From: JANELJ01 sp024511395
GTDB taxonomy: Bacteria > Pseudomonadota > Gammaproteobacteria > GRL18
Direction of reading: 5' to 3'
Assembly: GCA_963681975.1 (NCBI GenBank)
Contig: OY820613.1
Location: 744,001-808,000, forward strand
DNA: 64,000 bases
In this document: piece by piece, positions 18,584 through 28,646 of the stretch
Layout: each line of letters opens with the position of its first letter
How positions within the stretch are numbered: the first letter of the stretch is position 1
The notes under the pieces: model-generated
The model's database searches: none
The model's input: only the letters and a program-made list of their open reading frames with translations
What the model was told of the DNA's origin: nothing
Program-made: the position numbers and the translations under genes

Positions 18584-20140
18584 TTAGTGATAGCTTTTGG
18601 GGCCACGAATGTTCTCATGAGACTGTGGTAATGAAGAAGGTTCTTTCTGTTCAAAGAAGTCAGGCTGTAACTTATCCTGATTGCTGAGCAATATAGACTT
18701 AATGTGCTTCAGCCGGTTGAGATTTTTATGATTGGCAATCTGGCAGGCCTTATTTAAACGCTCATTAGGATATTGTCGGGACAGATTGAGTAAGCCCGGG
18801 CAAACCCGGTAAGCCTGCTCTTCATGCTGCTTTTGTTTCAACTGGCTTTTAACCCGGATAAGCACTTCATCACCAATATCCTTAGCCCAGTTCATTAATC
18901 GCCCTGGTGTCCATTGATGGTGTTTCTTATGGCGCTCTGGCATATGGGCCGGTACGGTGGTGGTACCAGAATGGTATTGTCTGGCATGCTGACAGATGCA
19001 CCGGTTATGAAAGTACATCTCTATTAAGAATGCTTTGGCATGCACTTCCGGTTTTTCACCCACCAGATGATGAGGTACTGAATACAGGTGTCCGTCAAAC
19101 TGAATATGGTAATCCACATTGACTTTGACGGTTTTGATTTCAGTAAACTCAAACGCCTGTTTGGGCAGTGGCAGCAGTGCCGGTTTATCCAGCAAGTCAA
19201 ACCACTGTTGCCGGGTGCCTTTAAGCTGCTTAAAGGGTTTGTTGTTGACCTCTTCAAGCAGGCCATGGATCTGCTGATTGAGCTCTGTCAGTGAGAAGAA
19301 CGTTTGATGACGTAAACGAGCCAGGATCCAGCGTTCTATAATCTGCACACCCACTTCAGCTTTGGCTTTATCCTGAGGCTTTCGGGGTCTGGCAGGAACG
19401 AAGGCTGTACCATAATGAGCCGCCATCTGCTGGTAAGACATATTAATATCCGGATCGTACCGACAGGCCCGGGTGGTACTGCTTTTAAGATTATCAGGAA
19501 TTAACAGTACGGGAACCCCTTTTATAAATTCAAAGGTTCTTACATGACTGCCGATCCAGTCCGGCAGGCGTTGGCTCCAGGTAGCTTCTGCATAGGTGTA
19601 ATTGGAAGCACCTAATACGGCAACAAAAATCCGGGCAAACTGAATTTCACCAGTGTCCTGCTGAACAACAGGAACGGTTTGACCGGCATAATCAACAAAG
19701 AGTTTTTCTCCCGCCTTATGATGCTGACGCATGGAGCGTTTCTGTTTCTTTTGCCATTGCTGGTACAGCATGCAGTACTGTGGATAGCTGTAACAGCGGT
19801 TTGGGTATTGTTGTGTGTATTCTTCCCAAAGCAGGAGCCTGGTCATTCCTTTGCGTTTGAGTTCCCGATAGACCTCTGACCAGTCAGGGAGCTGGAATGC
19901 GCTGGAAACCCGGGTATCGGCCTGGGGGTAAAACCGACTGGCCAGTTATTGATCGTCCAGTTGTTCAATGGCGGGCCAGTCCAGATCAAGAGCCTCTGCT
20001 TTACTGCAGATTTTTTGTACGGCACCCAGGCTTAATCGCAGGCTGGTTTTTATCTGGCGCAGGCTGAGTTTGGCTTGCAGTCTGAGTCTTAATATTGTTC
20101 GTAATTGTCGCATTGATAGTCTCTTTGTTGGCATAACCAT
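18584..20140 (-). pseudogene. istA: IS21 transposase IstA (copy 2), one nonsense codon
   Basis: The 518-codon frame is intact except for TAA at 19946-19948, replacing CAA after EQLDDQ at codon 65. The downstream frame begins again at MTRLLLWEEYTQ (19846), which would lack the N-terminal DNA-binding domain. All core motifs (FVDYAGQTV, LLIPDNLKSS, KAKAEVGVQIIERW) are present. A single C-to-T change on the coding strand explains the damage. Confidence 0.9.
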
Positions 20141-20965
20141 TCCCCAATAAAAATCAGGGAGGTTAGCAGTTATTGAATATCAATGTGTGGGAAAGGATTC
20201 TGAACCATCGTGAACACTGATTCTGGAAAAACAGTAAAAGTGTTCACGATGAGATCAGAATCGGCGTTCACGATAGAACAGAATGGGTGTTCATGATGGT
20301 TCAGAAACAGTGTTCACGATAAATCAGAATCAGTGTTCATGATCGGCCAGAATATGCACGGGCTTTATGGTTTTACTCTTTAGTCCGGCTTTAATGGTTT
20401 CAATCAGTAATTTTTCACTGCCTGATTTACCCAGCCGGTTACGCCATTTGGTCATGGTCACAGGGTGTATGGGCATCTTATGCTGAAAGTATTCTTCTCC
20501 ACAAAAATATTGCCAGTACGGATTTTCTGTCCAGCCTTTTACTACCTGTTCATCTGATAAATCATGCAGGTGTTTCAGGTAATGCAATCCTGCAATCAAT
20601 CGAGTGCGTATGGCAGGAGCACCTTTAGTGGATACAAACAAAGCGCCCCATTCTTTATCAGGACTTTCCCGGTCTATGTGTTTTGATAACTTAATCAACT
20701 CATGGTTTATGTCCAGCATGTTTTCAGGGCGCATCCTGAACAGGTCTTCCTGAGGTATTTTTGGCTGTTTCTCTGGCTTCATTTTGGTCTGGAAATTTGC
20801 AAGGTAATAAGGCTTGTTTTACCAAAAACCTGCAAATTTAACACCCATAATCAAGCAATATTTCCTTATAAATCAATGTGCTATGATTTATTCAGGTCGG
20901 GCTATGTAGTAAAAATCAGTGAAGAGGGGAATCCCACCAAATTTGTAAGTAACGATTTGTTAGGA

Positions 20966-21613
20966 TTATGACTGTTCCAGTTTTTCCAGATGATGCCAGC
21001 GGTTGGTAATACGGCAGAACAGTTCGGCGGTCTGTTCGGTGTCGTATTTTGCTGAGTGGGCATCCTCATCACTCCATTCCAGACCGGCAGCCTGTACTGC
21101 CCGAGAGAGCACGGTCTGACCATAGGCCAGGCCGCCTAAGGTTGCGGTATCAAAGGTACTGAATTTATGAAATGGATTGCGCTTGATATTATTGCGCTCG
21201 ACCGCTGAGGTCAGGAAGTTCAGATCAAAGGTCGGATTATGACCGACCAGTATGGCACGGCTGCATCCGGTCTGCTTGATTTCCCTACGTATGGGTTGAA
21301 AGATTTCTCTTAATGCCTCTGCCTCGGGCTTGTTCATTCTAAAGGGATTGTACGGATTAATGCCGGTGAATTTCAGAGCGGCTTCGTCCAGGTTAGCGCC
21401 GGGAAACGGCTCAATATTGCAGGCATAGGTTTCATGGCAGTATAAATCGCCCTGTTCGTCCATCCGCAGAATTGTTGCGGCCACTTCCAGCAGAGCATCG
21501 GTTTTAGGATTAAACCCGGCAGTTTCCACATCGACCACGACAGGTAAAAATCCCCGGAAGCGGGTGACAATGCCGGTGGTGGGTTTTTCTTTTTTGGGGG
21601 TATTATTGCTCAT
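20966..21613 (-). CDS. rnt: Ribonuclease T
   Basis: This 215-aa DEDD exonuclease has motif I DVETAGFN (Asp and Glu ligands), motif II HNPTFDLNFL and motif III HSAKYDTEQTA with the catalytic His and Asp. RNase T trims the 3' ends of tRNAs, 5S and 23S rRNA as a dimer. The length equals that of E. coli RNase T. It is 39 bp downstream of pyrC on the same strand, the gene order seen in several gammaproteobacteria, and is likely co-transcribed with it. The IS5/IS21 composite lies 60 bp beyond its stop. Confidence 0.95.
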   Translation of the reverse strand: MSNNTPKKEKPTTGIVTRFRGFLPVVVDVETAGFNPKTDALLEVAATILRMDEQGDLYCHETYACNIEPFPGANLDEAALKFTGINPYNPFRMNKPEAEALREIFQPIRREIKQTGCSRAILVGHNPTFDLNFLTSAVERNNIKRNPFHKFSTFDTATLGGLAYGQTVLSRAVQAAGLEWSDEDAHSAKYDTEQTAELFCRITNRWHHLEKLEQS

Positions 21614-21652
21614 CGGGCTGGTATTGTAGTTCCTGGTAAATGAATATTTGTG

Positions 21653-22723
21653 TTATGGAATAAGTTTCCAGTTAATGGTCTGTCCGACCCGTAAGGGTAC
21701 TACCACATCATCACCATAAGGATAGCTTTGGGGCACTGTCCAGGATTCTTTTCTCAGGGTGATTTGGTCACTATTGATGGGCAGACCATAAAATTCTGCA
21801 CCATGGATACTACAGAAACCTTCCAACTGCTCCAGGGCATCGGCATTTTCGAAGGCCTCAGCATAGAGTTCAATTGCAGCAAAGGCGGTAAACATGCCGG
21901 CACAACCGCAGGTGGTTTCTTTTTTACCCTGGGCATGAGGAGCGCTATCAGTGCCCATAAAGAATTTGCTGTTACCGGAAGTCGCAGCTGCAATTAATGC
22001 CTGACGGTGGGTTTCCCGTTTTAAGACCGGCAGGCAGTAATGATGTGGTTTTATACCGCCCACCAGCATATCGTTGCGGTTCATTAGCAGGTGGTGGGCG
22101 GTAATGGTTGCGCCAATATATTCGGAGCTTTCACGTACAAAATCTGCGGCATCCCGGGTGGTAATATGTTCAAAAACCACTTTCAGTTCAGGAAAGTCAT
22201 GAATGATCCCAATCAGTCGTTGCTCAATAAACTGTTTTTCCCGGTCAAAAATATCTATTTCGGGATCGGTGACTTCACCGTGAACCAGCAGGGACAGACC
22301 AAGAGTCTGCATTTTTTCCAGAGCCGGATAGCATTGTTTAATATCCGTTACACCGGCATCAGAATTGGTGGTGGCTCCGGCAGGATAGAGTTTGACGGCA
22401 TAAACCAGACCGCTGTCAACTGCATGCTGTATTTCTTCAGCAGAGGTATTATTGGTCAGGTAAAGTGTCATCAGGGGCTGAAATGCGCTTTGCGGCTCCA
22501 GAGTCTGCATAATCTCCTGGTAATAAGCACTGGCCAGTTCGGTGGTGGTTACTGGAGGTGTAAGGTTAGGCATAATAATGGCCCGTCCGCACTGCCGGGC
22601 CGTAAACGGCATAACGGCTTTCAGCCCTGCTCCGGCCCGCACATGCAGGTGCCAGTCATCAGGCCGGATGAGTTGTATTTCGCTGCCGGGTGGCATACTG
22701 GATTTATTTGAGGCTATGGACAC
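21653..22723 (-). CDS. pyrC: Dihydroorotase
   Basis: This 356-aa class II dihydroorotase of pyrimidine synthesis interconverts carbamoyl-aspartate and dihydroorotate. The metal-binding HxH is in DDWHLHVR (about residues 22-29), the carboxylated Lys is in VYAVKLYPAG, further metal histidines are in LVHGEV and FEHITT, and the catalytic Asp is in GTDSAPH. Full length, with no lesions. The first residues (MSIASNKSSMPPGSEIQL) form a short extension relative to E. coli PyrC; the second Met at residue 11 is an alternative start. Confidence 0.95.
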   Translation of the reverse strand: MSIASNKSSMPPGSEIQLIRPDDWHLHVRAGAGLKAVMPFTARQCGRAIIMPNLTPPVTTTELASAYYQEIMQTLEPQSAFQPLMTLYLTNNTSAEEIQHAVDSGLVYAVKLYPAGATTNSDAGVTDIKQCYPALEKMQTLGLSLLVHGEVTDPEIDIFDREKQFIEQRLIGIIHDFPELKVVFEHITTRDAADFVRESSEYIGATITAHHLLMNRNDMLVGGIKPHHYCLPVLKRETHRQALIAAATSGNSKFFMGTDSAPHAQGKKETTCGCAGMFTAFAAIELYAEAFENADALEQLEGFCSIHGAEFYGLPINSDQITLRKESWTVPQSYPYGDDVVVPLRVGQTINWKLIP

Positions 22724-22819
22724 GAAGAGGTTTCCTGTTATTTAGAGGGGCTATTCTAATCGTTGACCGCAGTTGTAGGCAAGTTCAATAACAGCTAAAG
22801 AAATAATAGTTTTATCAAT

Positions 22820-22996
22820 TCAGGCGCTTTCTGGATCAATTTTCTCACAGGCCTGCTTAACCATGTTCTCAGTAATCGGAATTTCTTTGCCATTTTCATC
22901 AATAATGGCTGCACCGTGAAAATCAATGCAAAGCTTATCTTTTATAGTTGATTCTGTTTCAGGATCCGGGAGATCGGTTTTTTTGGTATCGCTCAT
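22820..22996 (-). CDS. PA1571-like small protein (58 aa)
   Basis: This short gene encodes MSDTKKTDLPDPET, then FHGAAIIDENGKEIPITENM and VKQACEKI. The block GAAIID-GKEIPIT-MV--ACE matches the small PA1571-type family of gammaproteobacteria, whose function is unknown. The frame is clean from ATG to TGA. It sits between the TPR pseudogene (downstream, same strand) and pyrC. I rely on recall for the family name. Confidence 0.7.
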   Translation of the reverse strand: MSDTKKTDLPDPETESTIKDKLCIDFHGAAIIDENGKEIPITENMVKQACEKIDPESA

Positions 22997-23044
22997 AATT
23001 TCTAACCGCTGTTTTAAGTTTAAGGGGCTTTTGCCCCTGTTATT

Positions 23045-24624
23045 TTACTGCAATTCCCCATAGAGCGCTTTGGCTTTATCCTGTTCCATATAATGTTTCT
23101 CAGAATTTATAATTTTTTCCAGGATAGCCTTTGCTTTCTGGGTTTGTCCTAACTGTTTGTATGTATAAGCCAGGTGATACTGGACATCGTTATCATCAGG
23201 CAGCTTTTCTACGGCCTGTTGCAGCAGTTCCAGGGCTTTTTTAATGTCTGTGTCCATATAAATCCAGGACAGGTTGTTAAGTGTAACAATATGGTTGGGG
23301 ATCTTATGCAGGATCTGCTCGTAATAGTGTCTGGCCTTTTCCAGAGCTGCCATAGCCTTGTCAGGCTGATCTAGTGCAATATACATATCTACCATGGCAG
23401 ATAAAATCTTGCGTGTAGGCTCAGTGGCATAAACGCTTTCATAAATGCTAAGAGCAGGCTCATAACGTTTCTGCAGATGATATATATCTGCTTCCAGTAG
23501 TTTTCCATTAGTAGAGTCGGGAAATTCCTGCTGGATATCACGGGCAACTTTCAGAGCCTGTTGATAATCGCCTTTTTTCAGATATAAAGAGGCTTTGTTT
23601 AAGTACAGAGACAGGTTATCCGACTCAATAGTAATTGCTGTACTCATCTTCGGCCAGTAATGATGCCAGCAACACCCGGTGAGTAATATCTTCCTTGTCA
23701 AACGCGGTAATGTTGTTTAAGGTTCTTTCGGCCTCGGCTTTCTGTTTATTGGCCACCAGGGCTTTTGCCAGAAAAATCATTACCTGGGTATTGTCTGGAT
23801 GCTGCTTAACCAGTGTCTGAGCCAGCCCCATATAGGCCTGGATATTGTTTTTATCCTAGCTGAGCAGTTTATCATAAATTTCAACCGCTTTATCTTTATT
23901 ACCCATCTGAAATTCAGTAATAGCGCTGAGGTTCTGCAGCACTTTGTCGTCCGGTCTACTGCAGTAACTGCTTAATAAGCTGTTGAGCCTTTTCAGGCTG
24001 TTTATCCAGATTGGCCAGTTTGGCTTTCAGATGCCGGGTGGAGGCATTGTCCGGTTCAAGGGTTTCTGACTTGCTCAGGTATTGTTTAGCCTGCTCAAGG
24101 TTATTTTCCATAATCGCAATGGTAGCCAGGCCATTATAGGCACGGATATTGGGATTGGCGGCAATAGATGCTTCAAAAGCCTGTCTGGCGTCGGCCAGTT
24201 GTCTGGATGCTAGGTGGGCAAAACCCAGAAAACTTAAATGGGTGGCTTCCTGCTTTTTGTCAGAAAATGGCGTATCCAGCAGTTTCTGCAGTTTTTTATA
24301 CTTGTCTGCTATTTGTAAGGCTTCAGCATACAAAAAAGTAAATTCAGTATTATCGGGTACATATTCATGAGCTCTGGACAGTTCTTTAATACTGGAGTCC
24401 AGTTTGCCATGCTGCAGATACAGACGACCCAGTAAAAAACGGGCCCGGGCATTTTTAGGGGTTTCTTTGAGCTGTTTTTTTTAATGGATAACAGCTGTTG
24501 CATAGTCTTTTTTCTCAATAGCCTGTTGAGCATCTTCCAGTGCTCCGGCTAAAGTGACTCCCGACAGATTAACACTGATTAGAGTCACTAGGCTGATTTG
24601 GGTCAGTGTTTTTTTGATGGTCAT
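23045..24624 (-). pseudogene. Exported TPR-repeat protein, heavily mutated
   Basis: The original protein would be about 525 aa. It starts MTIKKTLTQISLVTLISVNL (signal peptide) and is then built of tandem 34-residue TPR helices (ATHLSFLGFAHLASRQLADA, YNGLATIAIMENNLEQAKQY and others). The layout resembles PrsT-type TPR proteins of exopolysaccharide/exosortase loci, but no such genes are near. There are at least four lesions: TAA after AVIH near 24483, a stop and frame change near 23956, TAG after KLLS near 23858, and a frameshift near 23635. Such a lesion load means it has long been without selection. Confidence 0.82.
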
Positions 24625-24741
24625 GATTATCCTTGAAAATTTTCCAGATGTAACAGGCTATTAACTTAACTATACCATGTTTCTAAAAAGAATCACTCAG
24701 GGGATAATCGTTTTCCTACAGGGAACAGGGTGATATGATAA

Positions 24742-25668
24742 TTATTTTACGGATGATACTGATTCACCATCAAGAACCTCAATTAAGCGAGGAATAAAAC
24801 GGGATAATTCGCCGGTCATCAGGTTAAAATCAGCATCAAAACGGGCTGCAGGATCTTCAGCTCCGTCATCGGCCGCCTGTTCCAGTAATTCATCGGAAAA
24901 CTTCAGGCGCTTTATATTTAAGTCATCCTGCAGCAGACATTCCAAGGCATCATTCCAGTTAATCACCAAGCGGGTGACCTGCTTACCGTTATCCAGGTGC
25001 ATCTGAATTTCGTCACTGCTCAGATCCTGACGTTTACAGCGAATAATTGCACCGTCTTCTGCGGCTTCCTGTAATTCACATTCGTCTTTAATAATAAAAT
25101 CATCAGCCAAGTTTTCACCCTTTAACCAAGCTGTCATCAGGGTCGCCGGGCTGGTCGTCGTTTTAAGTGGGACAACCGGTAAACAGCCAAGAGTCTGGCG
25201 TAAAAATTCAATCAGTTCTTCAGCCTTATTGCTGCTGGCGGCATCCACAATAATCAGTTGCTGCTCTCTGTCTAGGTAAGCATAGGTGCGTTTTGAACGG
25301 GTAAAGGCTTTGGGTAACAGATCCAGAATCAACTCATCCTTAATACTCTGTTTATATTTACCCACCGGCCGCCGGTCTGTTTCACTCTGTATGCTGTCGA
25401 GCTTATCGTTTAAGGCATCATTAATGACACTTGCCGGCAATATCCGTTCTTCCAGGCGACTGCAGAATATGGTGTACTGGCCAATAGTGTGAGTCAGCTG
25501 GTTTTGAACCGCATCGGGATGATTCAGTGGAGATACCCAGCCGTAAGAGGAGGGCTGGGTGGAAGCACAGGGTTGAAATGATTTGTCTGCTAACTGTTGT
25601 TCCAGTTGTTCAGGCGAAAGAGTAAAAGGCTTGCTGAAACGGTAAATTTTTAAATTTTTAAACCACAT
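24742..25668 (-). CDS. rdgC: Recombination-associated protein RdgC
   Basis: The 308-aa product opens with MWFKNLKIYRFSKPF, the conserved start of RdgC, and has the RdgC landmarks GWVSPL near residue 46 and LPASVIND near 80. RdgC is a ring-shaped DNA-binding dimer that limits RecA loading and is linked to replication restart. Length matches the family (about 300 aa). It is monocistronic and lies 70 bp downstream of umuD on the same strand. Undamaged. Confidence 0.94.
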   Translation of the reverse strand: MWFKNLKIYRFSKPFTLSPEQLEQQLADKSFQPCASTQPSSYGWVSPLNHPDAVQNQLTHTIGQYTIFCSRLEERILPASVINDALNDKLDSIQSETDRRPVGKYKQSIKDELILDLLPKAFTRSKRTYAYLDREQQLIIVDAASSNKAEELIEFLRQTLGCLPVVPLKTTTSPATLMTAWLKGENLADDFIIKDECELQEAAEDGAIIRCKRQDLSSDEIQMHLDNGKQVTRLVINWNDALECLLQDDLNIKRLKFSDELLEQAADDGAEDPAARFDADFNLMTGELSRFIPRLIEVLDGESVSSVK

Positions 25669-25738
25669 GAAAAATGAAATCCTGGTGAAGAAAAAAGAGG
25701 CTTACTTTATCACTGGTTCGTTGTTATTTACAGCACAA

Positions 25739-26254
25739 TTATAAAGCATGGATAACATTAGTGACCACGCCCCAGATATGCAGCGTTTCCTCAGGTGCAA
25801 TATCAATAGGATCAAATTCATCATTTTCAGGCAGCAGGCGTACTCTATTATCTTTTTTATACAGACGTTTAACGGTCAGCTCACTATCAACCGCCGCAAT
25901 AACTATTTTTCCGTGCCGGGCTTCGAGGCTTCGGTCCACTACCAGGATATCATCGGGATGAATACCGGCATTAATCATGGAATAGCCGGTGACACGGACA
26001 AAGAAAGTGGTGGCTGGATCATGGATCAGGTGTTCACTGAGATCCATCATGCCTTCAATATAGTCATCGGTAGGGGCTGGGCAGCCGGCCGCAACTTTGC
26101 CGCCGTACAGAGGAAGTTGGAAACCACCGGAATGTGCGTATTCCAGAATTTTGTCCACCATGCTGACCGGTACACGGATGGCCTTAGTGGGTTCTGCGTA
26201 TTTGCCTGTTCCTTTGGGTCGGCCGGCACCGGCACGTTTACCGCCTCGGGGCAT
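25739..26254 (-). CDS. umuD: UmuD-like autoproteolytic protein
   Basis: This 171-aa S24 peptidase-fold protein has a cleavage site AAGCP (Ala-Gly) near residue 54, the nucleophile Ser in VTGYSM and the general-base Lys in LTVKRLY. This matches UmuD, which self-cleaves on RecA filaments and joins UmuC to form translesion polymerase V. It carries a basic N-terminal extension (PRGGKRAGAGRPKGTGKY) before the usual start, typical of longer UmuD homologues. No umuC follows (rdgC does). I found no convincing LexA box upstream. Confidence 0.87.
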   Translation of the reverse strand: MPRGGKRAGAGRPKGTGKYAEPTKAIRVPVSMVDKILEYAHSGGFQLPLYGGKVAAGCPAPTDDYIEGMMDLSEHLIHDPATTFFVRVTGYSMINAGIHPDDILVVDRSLEARHGKIVIAAVDSELTVKRLYKKDNRVRLLPENDEFDPIDIAPEETLHIWGVVTNVIHAL

Positions 26255-26406
26255 GATGCTATCCTCTTATAGGTACTTTTGGAATTAAAGAGCTTTCAGC
26301 AAATAGAATAGTGTACTTTTATCAATATGTCTATTTATTTTTTGCAGTTAATACAGGATAATATCGCCTCCAGTATGCTCGCCTTTACAATAACAGGAAT
26401 AGTATT

Positions 26407-27999
26407 TTGATCTCGACAGCAAATCTTACCATTCAGTTTGGTGCCAAACCCTTATTTGAAAATGTCTCCGTTAAATTCAGCGATGGTAATCGATACGGTT
26501 TAATCGGTGCCAATGGCTGTGGTAAATCCACTTTTATGAAAATTTTGGGTGGAGATCTGGAGTCCACCAGCGGTACGGTAACCATTACCCCCGGAGAGAG
26601 AGTGGGTAAACTGCGTCAGGATCAGTTTGCCTATGAAGAATACAGTGTTATTGATACCGTCATTATGGGGCATGAAGAGCTGTGGAAGGTTAAGGAAGAA
26701 CGGGACCGAATTTATGCTAATCCGGATATGTCGGAAGAAGACGGAATGCGGGTAGCGGATCTGGAAGTGCAGTACGGTGAAATGGACGGTTACACTGCGG
26801 AATCCAGGGCCGGAGAATTATTAATCGGTGTGGGTATTCCTGTGAAACAGCATTTTGGTCCCATGTCGGCTATTGCGCCGGGCTTCAAGCTACGGGTCTT
26901 ACTGGCTCAGGTATTGTTTTCTGATCCGGATATTATGCTACTGGACGAACCTACCAATAATCTGGATATTAATACCATCCGCTGGCTGGAAACGGTGCTC
27001 AATGAACGTAACTGTACCATGATTATTATTTCTCATGACCGTCATTTTTTAAACTCTGTCTGTACCCATATGGCCGATCTGGATTATGGTTCCATTAATA
27101 TTTATCCCGGCAATTATGATGAATATATGCTGGCAGTGACCCAGGCTCGTGAACGGCAGATGCAGTCCAATGAGAAGAAGAAAACTGAAATGGCGGAACT
27201 GCAGAAGTTTGTTGAGCGTTTTTCTGCCAATGCCTCCAAGGCCAAACAGGCTACTTCACGCCGTAAACGTTTGGAGAAAATCCAGCTGGATGATATTAAG
27301 GTCTCTTCCCGGAAAAATCCCTTTATCCGTTTTGAACAGGATAAAAAACTGTATCGTAATGCCTTTGAGGTCGAGAACCTGAGTAACGGCTATGATGAAT
27401 TGCTGTTTGAAAATCTGAACATGCTGGTGGAAGTCGGTGAAAGAATTGCTATTATCGGTGCCAATGGTATTGGTAAAACCACATTGCTGCGAACCCTGAT
27501 CCATGATCTGGAGCCAAAAATCGGTATCGTTAAGTTTTCTGAAAATGCCAATATCGGCTACTATCCCCAGGAACATAATGATGAATTTGCAGCGGATATG
27601 ACTCTGTTTGACTGGATGGAACAATGGGGCCAGGATAATGATGATGATCAGGCTATCCGCGGTATTCTGGGACGTTTACTGTTTTCCCGTGACGATACTA
27701 AAAAATCAGTTAAAGTGCTCTCCGGTGGTGAAATGGGGCGTATGGTTTACGGTAAGCTGATGCTGCAGAAACCCAATATCCTGTTTATGGATGAGCCGAC
27801 CAACCACATGGATATGGAATCCATTGAATCCCTGAATATGGCTCTGGATATTTACCAGGGAACTCTGGTTTTTGTCAGTCATGACCGGGAGTTTGTGTCC
27901 TCTCTGGCAACACGTATTTTGGAAATGACTGATGACGGGATTGTGGACTTTAAGGGGACTTATGATGAGTATCTGGCCAGTCAGGGGATTGAGGAGTAA
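26407..27999 (+). CDS. ybiT: ABC-F ATPase, YbiT type
   Basis: This 530-aa protein has two ATPase domains in tandem, no membrane part and the same length as E. coli YbiT. Walker A motifs are GANGCGKST and GANGIGKTT, Walker B motifs LLDEPTNNLD and FMDEPTNHMD, and the second signature is LSGGEMGR (the first is degenerate, as is usual for this protein). ABC-F proteins bind the ribosomal E site and relieve stalled translation. The start is TTG 26407, placed 9 bp after AGGA; an upstream in-frame ATG is absent. It is followed directly by a heptamer repeat. Confidence 0.93.
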   Translation: MISTANLTIQFGAKPLFENVSVKFSDGNRYGLIGANGCGKSTFMKILGGDLESTSGTVTITPGERVGKLRQDQFAYEEYSVIDTVIMGHEELWKVKEERDRIYANPDMSEEDGMRVADLEVQYGEMDGYTAESRAGELLIGVGIPVKQHFGPMSAIAPGFKLRVLLAQVLFSDPDIMLLDEPTNNLDINTIRWLETVLNERNCTMIIISHDRHFLNSVCTHMADLDYGSINIYPGNYDEYMLAVTQARERQMQSNEKKKTEMAELQKFVERFSANASKAKQATSRRKRLEKIQLDDIKVSSRKNPFIRFEQDKKLYRNAFEVENLSNGYDELLFENLNMLVEVGERIAIIGANGIGKTTLLRTLIHDLEPKIGIVKFSENANIGYYPQEHNDEFAADMTLFDWMEQWGQDNDDDQAIRGILGRLLFSRDDTKKSVKVLSGGEMGRMVYGKLMLQKPNILFMDEPTNHMDMESIESLNMALDIYQGTLVFVSHDREFVSSLATRILEMTDDGIVDFKGTYDEYLASQGIEE

Positions 28000-28005
28000 G
28001 AGATT

Positions 28006-28042
28006 AGCGTTCAGCGCTGAGCGTTGAGTGTTCAGAAAGAGC
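28006..28042 (+). repeat. Heptamer repeat family, site 2
   Basis: Four tandem 7-bp units (AGCGTTC, AGCGCTG, AGCGTTG, AGTGTTC) are followed by AGAAAGAGC and then TAAGAGC. It begins 6 bp after the ybiT stop. The layout is identical to the sites in the rRNA operon spacers. Confidence 0.8.
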
Positions 28043-28131
28043 TAAGAGCAAGAGCCTTGATACTATTTTGTGTTTAAAGTTTGGGTGGGCTATAGTTGTT
28101 GGTAATCATTTCATTTTTCAGGCTTATTATA

Positions 28132-28604
28132 ATGTTTCTTAAATACTCTTCTGTTTTTCTTTTTTTCTGGTTTTAAGTGGTTGTGCGTCTGTTGTGCCTC
28201 AGCCGGATCAGTTTAAGGTTAATATTTCCTCTATGCGGATGCTGGAATCTACCTTGATGGAGCAGCGGTTTCAGGTTAGTTTGCGGGTGATGAACCGGGG
28301 TAGGGAAGCGGTTAGTATTGATGGGATGAGTTGTGATATTGAGCTTAATGGTAAAGATTTTGCCTCCGGGGTCAGTAATGAGAAAGTCAGTATTCCGGCT
28401 TTTTCTGAAGGTATAGTCAGCGTTAATGTCACCAGTACTATTTTTGGTATTATCCGTCAGTTACAGGGTATGCAGCAGAATAAACCAAAGACGTTTCACT
28501 ATCAGATCAGCGGTTCCCCTGAAAAAAATAATCTAGAAACTTTTTGTTTCCCTTTTGTGCCTCATTCCTACGCCTCCTTGTTCCGTCAAAAATATAAAAC
28601 TTGA
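28132..28604 (+). pseudogene. LEA-type-2 (WHy domain) lipoprotein, signal-peptide frameshift
   Basis: A lipobox LVLSGCASV and the mature part with a WHy/LEA-2 core (RVMNRGREAVSIDGMSCDIELNG, then FSEGIVSVNVT) are readable from about 28170 to the stop. The natural start ATG 28132 (MFLKYSSVFL) is one base out of frame with the lipobox, because a run of T at about 28158-28164 has seven instead of eight bases. The C-terminal 25 residues look unlike the family and may also be altered. It could be a genuine frameshift or a homopolymer sequencing error. Confidence 0.72.
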
Positions 28605-28646
28605 CAATTAAACAATGTTTAATTGATCTATAGGTAACTCATCATT

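Larger units (their letters stand above)
17709..20358 (-). mobile_element. IS21-family element, group A copy 2
   Basis: The element is about 2650 bp, with TGCGTATTCTG and AGAATATGCA at its ends and both repeat-unit arrays intact. The flanks CTTACC (left) and CGGGC (right) do not match, so the target duplication expected for simple insertion is absent. istB is intact, and istA has a single nonsense codon. Apart from that stop it is almost identical to copy 3. Confidence 0.92.
16716..20782 (-). pseudogene. IS5-family transposase interrupted by IS21
   Basis: The N-terminal half (MKPEKQPKIPQEDLF to IKAGLKSKTIKP) lies at 20359-20782. The C-terminal half (from GKSGSEKLL through VDTTVQEKN, VDRGYRGHEV and EIGHMKNDGRLDR to the stop) lies at 16716-17708. 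The 24-residue segment GKSGSEKLL...KTIKP is present in both halves because of the 73-bp duplication. The C-terminal half alone can be read from a start inside the IS21 end, giving a 359-codon chimeric frame unlikely to be functional. Confidence 0.9.
16681..20903 (-). mobile_element. IS5-family element, copy 2, split by IS21
   Basis: The outer ends AGTTCAACCTGAATAA and (on plus) TTCAGGTCGGGCT are both present and flanked by the 4-bp repeat ATGT (16677-16680 and 20904-20907). A full IS21 sits inside at 17709-20358. The IS5 sequence on the two sides overlaps by about 73 bp (17636-17708 and 20359-20431) instead of a 5-bp IS21 duplication. Confidence 0.9.

Noticed and set aside
26255..26406. LexA box in front of umuD
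   Set aside because: Only a partial CTGT...CTG match was found on the minus strand. It does not fit CTG-n10-CAG, so I do not annotate it.
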